This document shows positions 22,982 to 35,701 of a stretch of 64,000 nt of DNA, piece by piece (the first letter of the stretch is position 1; each line of letters begins with the position of its first letter). The translations under genes and the position numbers were made by a program. The notes under the pieces were generated by a model. It had not been told where the DNA came from, ran no database searches, and was given only the letters and a program-made list of their open reading frames with translations. Source of the DNA: Mesodorylaimus sp. YZB2_4 (Eukaryota; Nematoda; Enoplea; Dorylaimida; Dorylaimidae). The DNA lies in assembly GCA_030248295.1 (NCBI GenBank), contig JASANH010001643.1, forward strand, positions 558,001 to 622,000, read 5' to 3'.

Positions 22982-25900
22982 ATGCCGGATGTGGAGATAC
23001 TATTTGCACAGCAGCATCCGCCCGAGCAAGCGGCCTCCATCAACGTCAGCTTCGATACGGCGGTTTCTTTGGATATTTCTCCATCAGCTGCAACGGCACT
23101 AGGTTCATCGACGTCCCCCGTCCCAACGAGTCTTCATCATTGTCCAGTAGTTTCTAAATCCTTTTTGGAAGAGGACGTGAATTTGTTCCAAGGCGGCGCT
23201 GGTGAAAATCAAATCTCTTTATCTAGCCCACACGAAGCGGTTCATTCCGCTTCGCCTAATTGCCAAGGTCCCATTGGTGAAGTAAGAGAGTCTGAGGAAG
23301 AGCCGACGGAGACCAACGATCGAAGCTTCTACATCGACCCGACTATGCTGCTTACTCTGTTGGCCGGAGAAGGCCACGCCGAAAACGGCGGAGACACCAG
23401 TCCTGTGGCCATTTCGGGTGAAAATACCGAGGACGAAAATGCCCTTGTTTTAGCCGAGCCTCTAACGTCGGCGGCTCGTTGCGGACCTGGTCATGGAAAA
23501 CACGTCCATCAAACGACAAATGGGAATTCGAACGGTACGCATCTAGCTACGGTGTTGGAGAACCTGCCTCTGCCTGTCGAATCTTCAGTTCAAAACTCGG
23601 ATAACATTCGCCCCGCATCGCCCATTCAGACATCGCCTGGTATGGAAACGAATTCAACTGCCATTGGTAAGACTTTTCGTTGTAACCTTCACTTCCTCTA
23701 CTTATCGTCCATGATTCACTGCCACCGAAACTGACTCATTTTCCGACATCTGCAGTCTAACTTTGGTAAACATGAGATATAAGCCCCTAATTTTATGCTC
23801 GTACTGTGTTTCAGGTCACAGCCGAAGTGCTCACAGCTTCGGGCCGGCCGACTCGATGGGTGTCGCATATTTCGCTCAGCAACAACAACAGGCAACTCCC
23901 GAAAACCGTCGTACACATGCTCGGCACAGTTCTTACGAAGTGCCGTCTTCCACGCATCAACGACCGAGCAATGGGCAAAATGTGTCGGCCTGTGTAAACG
24001 GCATATTAGCACCATCAGCAACTGGTGGCCTGTCCGGGGCCTGTTTTGCACCATTTGGTCGAACGAATTCGTTGTCTCGTGCCGGAACCGACGCGTCGTC
24101 ATTCAGTTCATCGTTTAGTATTTCCAGTCTAAGCTACAGCGATTATTCGGCGTCATTAGCTTCTATTACGGACAGTAGTGGTGGTGGCGATTCGCAACCC
24201 CATTTTTTCCATCATCAACAACAAGACGATAATTCGAGCAAACGTAGTTCGCTGGATCGACGCAGTTTGACCAGTTATTGTTCATCATCGTCCAATGACG
24301 ACGGCGGATGCAGCGGAACCGGATTCGCGCAAAGAATTAACGAAATTGTGTCCGGTACGACCGCCAATGGTGGCGATTCGAACGGCACAACCGGAAATCA
24401 TAAACGCCTTCTACCGCTGACCAACATTTTGCCCCGGTAAGTAGACTTGGAATAGTGCAATAGGCCTGCATGGACTCCTCGCTCATACACTGATCTCTCC
24501 TCATCAGCTCAAATGCAATGTTGTTTTTAATTTTCAAGTACCAGGCACTGGCGCACTAACTTGGCAACGGCAGCAGCTCGGGCCTATCTCCTAGTGGTCG
24601 AGGCATGCGGGACCCCTGCTTCTACTTTGCTATAGGAAATGGCGAATTAGTGGGCTTAAGAGGAAGGGCCAATAGAATTGGCGTGAGATGATGGAAAAGG
24701 GGTTTCTTTGGATTTTATCGCCTTCCCCTCAGACGAGGCCCTGCTCGCTGACAATGCGAATAGGCGTGGGAATCGGTTTTTCTTCAACACGCGCCATTTA
24801 CTGTGACTGGTAGGGGAGGGGAGAGGAGGGTTTTTTGTTTCGCATCGTTGGTTACACGGGTTGACACTGTTGATGGCGTTGGTTTGGTCGGTCGCGATAG
24901 TCTTTCTATTGGCCAAGTAACGGAATAGTGTAAAATTATCGGTCAAATTAAAAGTGAGTTCACGACCTCGTAGGACTAACTGGTCGCTATGACGACGACA
25001 TGGAACACGAGTCTGGCGAGGAATCGGTGTTGTGCAGTATAAGCACTTTAGAAAGAACCCAGGGTTTGCATTCCATTTACGAAAGGTGACGCCATTTGTC
25101 AGCGTTGACGTCTGGTTTTTTCGCTCGTATCCTATCGTTGGACGTAGTCATGGGCAGTTTTGCACGTATGAGTGTTTGAAGCCGGAATTCTTGCCATGAT
25201 CTCCGGGAGTGTTTTTGAGGTCGTATTGGTTAGAGGAGGTATAGAGTAGTCAGTGGGCTTGAGTAAAGATTTGGCATGACTCGAAGGTCGATAGGCACTC
25301 GCTCTCGACTTTTGAGTTTTTCTGACATTTTTACGTGACCAACACGCACTGTACGAGTATTCGCATGACGTAGCCTGGGTATAGTTGAGATAAAATAAGT
25401 AGGAGTAATATGGGTTGCATAAATCGAGCCGAAGAGGAGGGCAAAGTGTTTTTACGAAATCACCGAATCCTCTCGTTTGCTATCGTCACCTAAATAAGGC
25501 ACAGGCGGCCGTGTATCAGTGACATGGTGGTACCAAAAGAGTATCCCATACCCGATTGCGTGCAGTGCAATGGGGAAATAGTGGGTTTGACAGGATTGTC
25601 CCATTGAGAACTTCCTTGCAGAAGATTTCAGGCGTTTCCTTGTTCTTTTTCTAGTGAAAGATTTGTGAAAATCGCAAGATGAACGTACTTTTAGGCGTTT
25701 GTAATATGCTTTGAAGGTGGTGTTTTAGTCGCATGGCAGGTTTGTGCGCGAAGACATTCTTTGTAGACGTATGTCAACTTTATCCCAGGCTAGTTTTCGG
25801 GATGAGTGCAAGTTTAGAGACGAAAAATCTATTTCTAAATGTAGAAAGAATTGAAAAAGTTCACGTTGGCAAGCGAGCAAAATAATATTGAATAGATTAG

Positions 25901-28900
25901 TAAACGAAAGCAATGCGAGTTTTGTTTGTTTGAAAGAAATTAGAAAAAGCCTAAAAACTTGTGCGAAGAGAAGGATGGTTTTGTGAACTTTGGTCTTTTT
26001 TCGTTGTGGCAGATGGGACGGGTATGCGACGATGGATGAGATGGGGATGGGGGATAGGTTTCTTGGAAAAAGCAAGGTTTTTTCGAGTGCGTCATGGACA
26101 TATTTAATAAGGCGGGTGGTGCGTAGGCGAATCATGCTAAACATGTGATGAATTATGAATGTGCTTTTTTTGATAGCGATGAGATGCGCAAATAAGCAGG
26201 GCCTCGTTTCGAAGCTATTTTACGCACTTGGAATCTTTCGAAGGGCTTTCGAGAAACACTGTTGGGATGCATTTTTGAGGAGGCGGGTTATAAGAAATGG
26301 CTTCTTACGTCACCTAGTGTGTGGAGGGGTTCTTGTTCAAGGCAGACACGCCCATCCGTCTCAGAAGTTTGTCGTTGTCGTAAAGTCCTAGTCGAAAGTT
26401 GATTATTTGAAATATGCACATCCGTTGTGACGGGGTGGGGAGGGGGTTTGGGAACAGGAAATATGAACAACGACTAACATAGATAAGTTGAACGAATGTG
26501 CTGGTTTTCACGTGCGTGTCATTTTCTTTTGGACACTTTCCTATCCTATGATAGAAAAGTGCATAAGTGCGAATTGGTGTCTTGTGTGTGGAACTAGTCG
26601 AGTAAGAGTAAAGTCGAATAGAGAAGGATACTTGGGGCAAATTAACGCTTGCATGTGACTGCTGTGTTGGCACAGGCTAGAGGAATTATATTTTTGTAGT
26701 CAGGTGCTTTTTTTAAGATAATTTCTTTGGTTAGGAATTGTGGCAGCTGCTTTGAGCGGAGGGGGAGAGGATGGGAAAATGGTAGGGACGTGTTCCAAAG
26801 TTGATTATCGATTAGTCTATTCAGTTGTTCACTGGTGGGGCTGACAGGAAATTGATTGGTTTGTGTAAATGTAGGTAGCGGATGCCTGCGTTTGAGGAAT
26901 GTGGCGCTAGGCGAAAGCTTGTGAGCTAAGTTTGCGCGATGAAATATGCAGTAGCTGGTTTTCTGGCATTCACCATTTTGATAAAGGACTGCGTTGCTAA
27001 ATGGGTGAAAAATATTTGGAATGCGTCATCGTCGTAGTATCGAGACGAAAGTGAATACTGTAGGTTTTGAGATGCAAAGAATAGTGTGTGCTTTACGATG
27101 CTATTTTCGATTCGATAAGTTCATTTTGCGATGGTCGTTCTGTCGAGCAGAGGTTTTTTGATGGGAGGACATGGAGCGAGTGTTGGTGGAGGATCACGAT
27201 TCCTTTCCATTCATGCATTGTGTGTGTAGTGTGTATTTTGTTGTTACTGGTACCCGTCGTCAGGGTCAGCGTGGCCGGTCATTGGTGTACATTGTGAATG
27301 TAGGGGCCTAGTCGGAGACTGGCCGGCACGTGCACGGCCGATAATAGTTGTAGAGGGTAACTCATTCATCGTAGGGGGACCGTATAATAAGTACGCGCGG
27401 TCAGTATCATGTTCGTGATTCCTCGTGGCGCTGTGACGTTATTGGGTTTGTGTGATAGGTTGTACGTAATTGGGTGTGTGGTGTGGAAACATAAACGCGT
27501 GCGTCAATACAAAGTAACAGCAGCTGAGTGTGGACTGATGACGCTTATGGTTATCGATTCTAGTCCCTCCCGTGGTGGGATATTGGGAAATGGAAGTGGG
27601 GGAAGGAGCGTGTCTTGGCCGAGATTCTCATAAAGGAATGTGGCAAGTGATGAAGGAACTTTAGAGATGCCGCGGGTGGCCATGCTGACCGAGGTTGCCT
27701 ATGACCGGAAGTAAATGAAAAAGGGAACAGCAGGGCATTGGGTGATGATGTGGGAAAGCGAATGCTATTTGCGTGAGATGTTGGTTGTGGGCGGTGTGTT
27801 ATTCGTTAGCCGCGATGAAGCCAATTCAAGACGAGCAGGAGAGAAGCCGAAGGGGCCTGGAGAAAGTGCATTTGGCAGATGATAGGTGTCGATCGATGGG
27901 GAGATTCCTTCTGAGCGAAAAGTGGGTCAGGGGTGTTCAAATAGTAGTGAGCAAAGTGTGGGTTCCAAGAAACGGTGGGATGGAATGCTGTCGAAAACGG
28001 ATAAGCATGTGAGTCAGAGATATCTGTTGCAAGTTGGCAAGATATTCTGATGCAGCGTGTGCACAATGTATGTGTGATAGGATGGGGTACAGCTGGGCTT
28101 GGCATTTGGGACACGTATTTGTTTGTGTCATGAGTATGGAAGGAAGTTAGCTGCGAGTAGGGTGTGATGAAAACATGTTATGATTGAGAATATTGTGTAC
28201 GCAGTTTGTGTAGAAACATGACGCGAAGCCGAAGCAAGAATTTGGCCTTGGGCGACGATCATGTTTGGCGTGTGTTGAAGGAGTAAATAGATGATGTAGA
28301 TAAAATGTTTTGGAGGGACTTGATGTTGTGAGCGAGGATATGACAATGGTTTTTGTTTTTAGTGGTTTATTTTCACGCAAGACGTTAAGCATTACACCGA
28401 ACAACGGTCAAACGAGGAACGATGCGGTTGGGTCGAATGAGCATGGCGGCAACCAAAATCAGGTTGGAACGAGTTGGAAGTTGCCATTTCGACCGCCAGC
28501 CGCATTGGCATCAACATTGGGCTCGGCCTTATCATTATCGTTGTCTACATCGTCATTGGCTTCTAATCATTTGGGTGGAAAGAGTCATAATGTCAATAAG
28601 GAATTGGCGGCCGAAGCGCCTTCAACTACTGCGCTTATACTGCAGGATAGACCAGCGTAAGTAGTTGTTCTATCGTGGGTGAATGGGCCAGAGGTCGGTT
28701 ACCTAGTTGACAATGGGACTCTAAATGGACATGAAATTGTTTCGTGCAGGGGGTGCATGTGGGGCGGTTTCATTAGTTTGCGTGCGAGGGTAGAAGTGGG
28801 TGGGGCTCGGTATGTACAGTACAGGTTTGAGTGGGTTGGAGTAAACCATCGGGCGATTGGTGGCCGCTTTTCAACGTCTGATCTGGTTTATGTACGAGTA

Positions 28901-31278
28901 TTGGAGCAGAAGTGAACAAACGTATGGGGTTTGAATAAAAGTAGCGCCGAAACGTATGATTTGCACTTTTCGACCTGTCACACATTCAGTGCTGAGTGGC
29001 GTCGTTTTGTACTAAACAAACCAATGTACAGTGGCCTGTGCACAGTTGTTGGGGATATACCTAGATGTAAAAACGGTTTTACAAAAATAGATGAGTATCG
29101 CTGAAGGTTTGAGGGAAAAGTTGGAGCCAGATTTGGGTGTAAAAAAAGCCTTGTTGGGTAAAAACAATGATTCGCCCCGAGCTAGAATGCAGATAGTGCA
29201 AATAAGCCCTGATTGGTATGGGTCGTAGCACCGATTGTGTCATTAGTGCATTGGGTTAGTTGACGCAAGTGTTGAATAAGGCCAGCAGATGCTTGGGCTA
29301 TTGCGCAGCTGTGTCGACGGAGGGGGGAAATGGCTAGAAATAGGCACTAAAAATAGGTGCCTGCTGGGATGGGGTGAAGTGACGCATGGGACTAACCTAG
29401 GAATGACCAACTGTTATTTGCCTGGGGTTTGCTTATGATTTGTCCTGGTGCCAGATTGCTGGTCCATTAGTGCGCTAAGTGATTCTTTGTTTTCAGAACT
29501 CTGCCACCTAAGTCGGCGGATGAAGAGCAAAGGCATCGTCAGTTGTACGAGCAAATGATCGAGGCGGCCAAGAAAAAGGAGCAAAAGGAAGCTAAGCAAA
29601 GAAAAAAGCAGCAGCGGCTTCAGTTAAAACAAGAAGAAATATTGTCGGCTGCTGTTAAAGAATGGACGACGGAAATATTGCCGCGATGGGACGAGGTCAA
29701 GCACACGAAGCGAGTGCGTGAGTTATGGGGCCAAGGACTTCCGCCGTGCGTGCGAGGCAAAGTGTGGAAGTTGGCTGTTGGCAATGAACTTAGCATCACT
29801 GAAGGTGAGTGAGTTAAGTGGGATAAAGAAGGCCGGGTCACAATGCCTTTCTGATTTCAGAGTTGTTCGAGATTTGTGTGAATCGAGCGAAGGAACGTTT
29901 GCGACAGTTCGAGGTGGCCTCGTCGTCGAGCCAGCATGGACTATCGTCTTCTCCGACTGGCACCAGTCACTCGTCCTCGCCGACACTCAGTCACTCCGCC
30001 TCGTCAACTTCGACCATGGCGACAATGGTTGCCGAGTCGCCGGTCGATCGGGAGGGCACGGTGGAATTGATTCACTTGGATGTGGCACGCACGTTTCCCG
30101 TTTTGGGTATATTTCAAAAAGGTGGTCCCTACTACGATCTCTTGCTCAACGTGCTCGGTGCTTACGCGTGTTATCGACCAGACGTGGGATACGTAAGTAC
30201 AGACTATGGGTGTAAGGGATGGTCGTGGTCGCATGTTCTTACTGCTTTAGGTTCAAGGAATGTCGTTCTTGGCGGCCGTGCTTTTGTTGAATATGGACGC
30301 TCCGGACACGTTTATCGTGTTTGCCAATCTGATGAATCGCCCGTGTCAACTAGCATTCTTTCGATTGCGCCAAGTCGAAATGGAACGGTATTTCTTGGCC
30401 TATGATCGATATTTTCACGAGTGCCTGCCCAAGTTGTACGCCCATTTCAAACAGCTGGATGTACGGCCGAATCTGTACTTAATAGAATGGTAAGTGCGGG
30501 TCGTAAATTATTTGGTGCCTGATCGTAGATGCGCTTTATTGCAGGTTATATACGCTATACGCCAAAAGTTTGCCTTTGGAGATTACATGCCGTATATGGG
30601 ATACGTTCGTTCGAGATGGCGAGGAATTCCTTTTTCGCACTGCCATTGGTAAGTGGTGTGGAGGGGTTGCCTGAAAGGAATACGAGAGCTGTGTTTTTAG
30701 GCATTCTGCACCTGTACGAGGACGTGTTGTTGCGTGCCGATTTCGATCGATGCGTTCAATTCCTGACACACTTACCTGATAATGTGCGTGCGAGCGAGTT
30801 ATTCCATTCAATCGACCATGCAGCGCCGTCAGGCTCATCATCCTATTCATTCTGTCCGTCTTCCGTTCGTCATTCGACGTGCGGTGGCGGTGGCGGGGGC
30901 GGGGGCGAAAAGAAGAGGTTTATGCACTTCTTCAACGAATTGGGCGACAATAATCGGCCTTGTTCGTCGACGGCTTCCGGTTGTTCTTCGCCCAATTTCG
31001 CCAATGGATCGATTCATAATCATAATACACCTTCATTATTATTTACATACGCGGCAAATTTTCTTTCATCGAATGCAAATAACACGTCGTGTTCGCCCTC
31101 GAGCTCGGCATCCGTGTCTTCTAGTCGTCGCGAAAGTGTGGCCCTGAAGCACGTATCGGATGAAAGTGAGACGGAGGTCAGGCAAGAGAAACAAGACGGA
31201 AGCGACGAGGCGAAGGATTCGGAGAGACGGTTGGTTGAGGGCGAGGAGGGAGGCTCGAGGACAGTATGTCGTCTATGA
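22982..31278 (+). CDS. TBC1D12/14-type Rab GTPase-activating protein, 1053 aa
   Basis: A TBC-domain RabGAP; TBC1D14 and TBC1D12 act on recycling endosomes and TBC1D14 affects autophagosome formation. Exons 22982-23666, 23815-24436, 28363-28656, 29497-29804, 29861-30192, 30251-30489, 30545-30648 and 30701-31278 keep frame throughout (1054 codons). Residues 1-530 are low-complexity (Ser, Gly, Gln, Asn). A basic coiled segment ([20 protein letters not shown]) precedes the TBC domain, which starts near [14 protein letters not shown] and [19 protein letters not shown]. The arginine finger is present in [10 protein letters not shown] (about 706-715) and the glutamine finger in [11 protein letters not shown] (about 747), so GAP activity is expected. 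The C-lobe reads [20 protein letters not shown] loop of about 40 Ser-rich residues is inserted in the domain before the arginine finger, and a 165-residue Ser-rich tail follows it. Start: first ATG after a stop-rich leader. Confidence 0.9.
24437..28362. other. 3.9-kb intron 2 of the TBC gene
   Basis: The longest intron in the window. It is unique-looking, moderately AT-rich DNA without tRNA-like boxes, transposon ends or a convincing nested gene on either strand. Short open stretches (for example near 27088-27300 and 27400-27630) show no recognisable protein. Confidence 0.55.
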
Positions 31279-32207
31279 TTCGCTTGTAGGCGGAGAAGTG
31301 CTCTAGAGTTAAGAGATTCGTACAGTCTGTGTTAAAGTGGTGTTTGATAAGTGTCTTCTGCTATGCATATTTCGTATACAGGATCTTTGATTTGACTAAC
31401 TTTATTTGTAATTAACCCAGCGTGCAAGCAGAGTTGGCTTGCTTCCAGTTTTGTACTGTATATATGTTCCACTGAGGGCTGTATGTATTATGGACAGATC
31501 GCTTTGTGCTGCGCGAAACGGGCTGGCTTCTGGGTTGGCAAGAGTACAATCAGTTTGTTCTAACGTAGTGTGCAATAGCATTTCGAACAGGATAGACTAG
31601 GTTTCAAATTCGTGATGATTTGATGCATGATTTGTATGAAACCTCGAATATGGCGATGCCTGCGAGTGACTCAGTAAATGAGACTGGTGATTGAGAGAGA
31701 GCAGATGTTACATGAAGCTTGGGCCTGGGGTGGGGATCGAACCTGTGGCTGGTTAGTGTGGTGGGGTAACCATGGGACCTTGATTCGTGGGTACGCCTCC
31801 ACAGTGGATCACACGGTCTGTGTGTCGGGATATGTAATCCTGATCGTGAGTGTGCTCTAGTGCACTGGGCCGAGGGGTTCGGGTTCGATTCCCGCTCAAG
31901 GTTAAGATTTTCAATTGAATGAAGGGGAATAAAGTGGAGGCGCAGTTGGTGTCTCGCCTGTGAAAAAGTCGAGCTGAGATCAGGGAGATTAGGAAGGGCG
32001 AACCCGACTCGATCCATTTATGGCATCCATATAAGGGTTGATGATGGGCCGTCACTTTGGCCATGCCATCCATTTTCGCTGTGACGAGTCGTCTGAATGC
32101 TCTGTTACCATGGACACGAGGACGGGTTCAACGGGCAGCTGACACGGTCGGGGCGGGCATTGTTCATATTCTCTAGTCAACTGAAAGTTGGCAATTTAAC
32201 TTGAAAT
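31279..32207. other. TBC 3' region with tRNA-like repeat, then ARL3 5' leader
   Basis: The 3' untranslated region of the TBC gene, followed from about 31728 by repeat-like DNA. A B-box-type GGTTCGATCCCC lies on the minus strand near 31742, and GGGTTCGATTCCCGC on the plus strand near 31885. These suggest one or two more tRNA-derived retroposons, unlike families A and B in the body. The ARL3 leader ends with an ATG at 32208. Confidence 0.45.
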
Positions 32208-34587
32208 ATGGTACAGAAGGAAAGAAAGTTGGCGTCCCCCTTTTTAATGGATCAACTTTTAGGGTCTTTTATCAATTTTACGAAAATTTAAAACAACGCC
32301 TGATAAGGAAGTGCGGATATTGTTGCTTGGTAAGAGGATATGTCGGGGGGATGTCGGAGGATGATGGATTTCTTGTAGGATTGGATAATGCTGGCAAGAC
32401 CACCCTGCTCAAAGGATTGGCATCAGAGGATATTAATCACATTACCCCGACCCAAGTAAGCGGCCGTAGAAGGGTGCAAGGGAGCCAGGAGGGGAGTGAT
32501 CGGAACTACTTTGCCAAGGAGTCTCTCAGGGCATGAGCTCCCACTTCCCAGGGACCCGAGAAACGGGGCGATCTCGCAGGGATGAGCCCTTCCCCCACCA
32601 CCATTCCCCAGAGACCCAAGACACGGAGCAGAGGAGTTAGAACTTAGAGGATGCATGAGGGTCTTGTGTGGCGAAGTGTTGTGTAAGGAGCCAGAATGCG
32701 GGTGGAGCAAAGACCTCTACATGGAAGATCAGTGCATCGGTTTCGATGGGGTGTCACGTATGCTGGGAGAGACCAGCTGCCGTAGTTCGTGCTAGAGCGA
32801 TCACTCTTATTGTTAGACTCACATGTTCATTCTCTCAGTGGACAATGAGTGCATGCCACCCATTCGAAGTATGCTTTCTAGGGCTTCAATATCAAAAGTG
32901 TTGTCAGCGATGGTGTCAAACTGAACGTGTGGGACATCGGTGGTCAACGCAAAATCCGACCATACTGGAAAAACTACTTTGAAAACACTGATGTCCTGGT
33001 AGGTCCTGGACTATTCGCACGCACTGCAGCCATGCACTTTGCCATTGCAGATCTACGTGATCGATAGCGCTGATAAGAAACGATTTGACGAGACTGGTGT
33101 GGTAAGTCTTGTTTGGGGTGCACCCCATGTGCATTGTGGGTCACATATTGGCCGCCTACCTGGGCATCACGGCAACCGCTACTCATCTCTATTGTATGCC
33201 CGCTTAGCTGCCCTAACTCCTGCGTAGCTGCAAGTTTTTGGGGTAATGTACCCGCATCAGAAGAGGGGCAAGATGGAAAACCAACAGTCTCCAAGGCTGG
33301 TCTGGGTCGAAGCCTGGGTACCCCTTCCTGTCGCGGACGAGAATACCTTACGCGTACTAGGACCACTGCGCGGTCCCTACCAAAACGGTGACACTTTACC
33401 AGGCCAACGGGTGGACACCACAAGAGTAGAACCGAAGCCGCCTCGGTGGTGTAGTGGTGAAAGGCTTCTGTCACACTGCTTGACAGAGCTGGAAACCAGT
33501 CGGCCCTGAGTTCAACTCTGGCCGTCTGAGAACTTGGTGAAGTCCTCTTTGCACCTTGCACGCCTGGTGGTGGGTGCCTCACCCTTCATCCCTCCGGGGT
33601 CGATAAACGAGGAGAGGCCTTATGGGGCGGGAGGCTATCGAACGGGTCCCCTCACGGCCTGGGTTTGGTTGCCCCATGGGGTAACCGCCAACATCGCGAA
33701 TTAGCGACTAACACGCAGCCATGCCCGGCACGCATGTTGAATTGACCCTCGTCAATGGCAAGATAGGGTCAACTAACAAGCCCTTGGGCCAAAAATCGAC
33801 TCTGCCCTGGACAGACCAGGATGAGTAAAAAAAGAACAGTAGAGCCCAGCCGTGAAGAGTGTCAAGTAGGAGGGCAGCCGAGGCTGAACCGAGCCCCGCC
33901 AGCCGAAATAGGTAAACGGACTGAAGAGCAGTTTGCGCCCGCTCAGGAGGACCAAGACAGCCAACCTACTGTAGTCTAGAACCCATCAAGAATAGATACA
34001 GGCTCGCTCTATCTCAAGAGAGACCCTAGCGGTGCCAAAGTCCACGCGTGCAAGAGCACTTGTGCGGGCGGTACAAAAAGCGAGGAGACGAGCCGTCACC
34101 AAGGGATGCGGGTTATACCAACCTTGAAGGTGGAAGCCATACTGTATCCATAGCCAAGCACTATGTAGTGCACTCGAGGGCTAAGGAACACATATTAGTC
34201 ATTCATTTTTTACCCAGACGGGAGTCGAACCCTTCGTGTATGCACACTCAGAGTGGCAGGCAGACGCCTCAAACCCACTGTGTCGACCCGAACCTCATCC
34301 GTTTCAGGAACTGATGGAACTGTTAGAAGAAGAGAAGCTGCGAGGAGTGTCGCTCTTGATCTTCGCCAATAAACAAGATCTGATGAACGCAGCTGCGCCG
34401 AGTGAAATTGCCGAGGGACTTCAATTACACACTGTACGAGATCGCCAGTGGCAGATCCAAGCCTGCTCGGCAGTCACTATGGAAGGGGTCAAGGTAGGTT
34501 GTTATGCGAGGACGGTGATGGCAGTGCGACATGTCGTGTCTGTAGGACGGCATGGACTGGATATACAAGAATATGAATAAGAAGTGA
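32208..34587 (+). CDS. ARL3: ADP-ribosylation-factor-like GTPase ARL3, 180 aa
   Basis: ARL3 is a small GTPase that, when GTP-bound, releases lipidated cargo from UNC119 and PDE6D carriers into cilia. Exons 32208-32210, 32263-32329, 32379-32455, 32882-32998, 33051-33101, 34308-34493 and 34546-34587 give 181 codons, all in phase. The sequence follows human ARL3 closely: [21 protein letters not shown]-loop [12 protein letters not shown] (residue 24 on), [18 protein letters not shown] (switch 1), [18 protein letters not shown] (switch 2), [16 protein letters not shown], and base-specificity motif LIFANKQDL. The human protein has 182 residues. The first exon holds only the ATG; a 52-nt intron starts directly after it, before Gly2. 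Intron 5 (1.2 kb) carries a family B and a family A SINE. Confidence 0.95.
33437..33833 (+). mobile_element. SINE family B, copy 2, in ARL3 intron 5
   Basis: GCCGCCTCGGTGGTGTAGTG starts a tRNA-like head with an intact A box (TGGTGTAGTGG) and B-box-like GAGTTCAACTC near 33510. The body matches copy 1 at 16672, plus about 45 bp absent there, and ends GACCAGGATGAGT with an A-run. The better-kept tRNA part suggests it is the younger copy. Confidence 0.85.
34149..34290 (-). mobile_element. SINE family A, copy 3, in ARL3 intron 5
   Basis: TAGCCAAGCACTATGTAGTG, CACTCGAGGGCTAAGGAACA, GGGAGTCGAACCC and GGCAGGCAGACGCC match the family. The tRNA-sense strand is minus. It ends about 18 bp before the acceptor of exon 6. 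Confidence 0.8.
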
Positions 34588-34851
34588 GGACGAGCAAAGA
34601 TGGCTGGCATTGGCAAATACAGTAAGACACATGGCTGTGTGGATCAACCATGATTATCCTTGTTGCACCGTTGTTAGCAATGATGAGCTTGTACTTTGAA
34701 TGTAGCTTGACCTTCTGGACGTATGTGGTGATGCCTTGCTAAAGGAGAACACATGTTCGAGTGAACTGCTCCCTTCGCCCTCGACTGGCTGTACAAGCGA
34801 TTGGTGGTGTGCGAGCTAGAACAGGCTGCTTGTTATAAGATACGGGGCGCA

Positions 34852-34950
34852 TCAGAAAAACTCTCCAGGCAGGCTCACAGCGGGGAGCGAATGGTCTCAA
34901 AACACTCTATGCAAGCCTCGCACTCGTAGGAATCAAGAACAAGTATTTCA
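34852..34950 (+). repeat. Dispersed repeat D, copy 1
   Basis: GCGGGGAGCGAATGGTCTCA, ACACTCTATGCAAG, GTAGGAATCA is shared in order with GCGGGGAGTGCATGGTCTCT, GCACTCCAGGCAG, ATAGGAGTCA at 49232. The match is short and imperfect. Confidence 0.35.
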
Positions 34951-35106
34951 AAGGGCAGGAAGAAGGCTGACTGACGATGAGAGCCAAGAAAATAGCCATG
35001 TGCCCTGGCATCTCTCCCTTACCTGACGACTATTCCTATCTGGTTAGTCTTCGTCATAGCAAGCAGACTCGCCGAATACCTGCTTAGAGTACAGTAGCAA
35101 GAAAAT

Positions 35107-35166
35107 ATTGCACACTTATACAGTACACACCCACACACACAGTATACTTACACACCCATACAGTAC
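35107..35166. repeat. ACACAC / ACACACCCA microsatellite
   Basis: Low-complexity run built of CACAC, ACACACCC and ATACAGTAC words. Confidence 0.7.
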
Positions 35167-35389
35167 GCGCAATCAGGCGACACGCATTCTCATCATGGGC
35201 GCGTGTCAGCCCGGACGAAACATGCGCTCATTTGCCACTCGCTGTCAGTCTCGCCATTGTGAGTGGTCGCGCGCATGTCAAAATGATGAAAGTAAAAGCA
35301 CAGCACACACTATTACATCCTGTCATCACTGCTCTTGACCCTCACAGAAAGCCACGAGGAGCAGAGATAATAGTCTTCGCCGGGTGCCA

Positions 35390-35574
35390 GAAGGTTCTCG
35401 ACGCGACTAGTCGCAGCGGTTCGCGACTAGTCGCGTCTCCTCGCGAACGTCATCCCGTGCTGCGTCACCATGTCGAACCTTCGAGAATATTCTTGTGAAC
35501 GCGCGACTCCATCACGCGCCTGGTCGCGAAGGTTCGACGAGGTTCTACGGCATTGTTCAATAGCAGTATAAAAG
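35390..35574 (+). promoter_or_regulatory. HSP70 heat-shock promoter: HSEs and TATA box
   Basis: Three heat-shock elements precede the gene. A strong one at 35475-35492 has four contiguous 5-bp units, GAACCTTCGAGAATATTC. Weaker ones are GAAGGTTC at 35390-35397 and GAAGGTTC with a further GGTTC at 35528-35545. TATAAAAG lies at 35567-35574, about 130 bp before the start codon. Two copies of the palindrome GCGACTAGTCGC lie between the first and second elements. The layout is that of a stress-inducible HSF1-driven promoter. Confidence 0.9.
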
Positions 35575-35701
35575 GAGTCGCAGAGAGCTTGGATGGCAGT
35601 TGTCTTGAATTAGCAGAGTGAACTGGTGGTTTCTCTGAGCTCTCAGCGCGATTCTGGTTTCTGTTTTTTTACTCTCTCTGTTCAATTAGTCGACTTGAAT
35701 C

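Larger units (their letters stand above)
34588..35389. other. Intergenic, ARL3 to HSP70
   Basis: Spacer with one dispersed-repeat fragment and a CA-rich microsatellite at 35107-35166. No gene is seen. Confidence 0.5.

Noticed and set aside
24437-28362. A gene nested in the long TBC intron
   Set aside because: Frames are short, without splice-linked partners or known motifs on either strand.
33773-33964. Open frame over the tail of SINE B copy 2
   Set aside because: It overlaps the retroposon tail and following spacer and has no recognisable protein.
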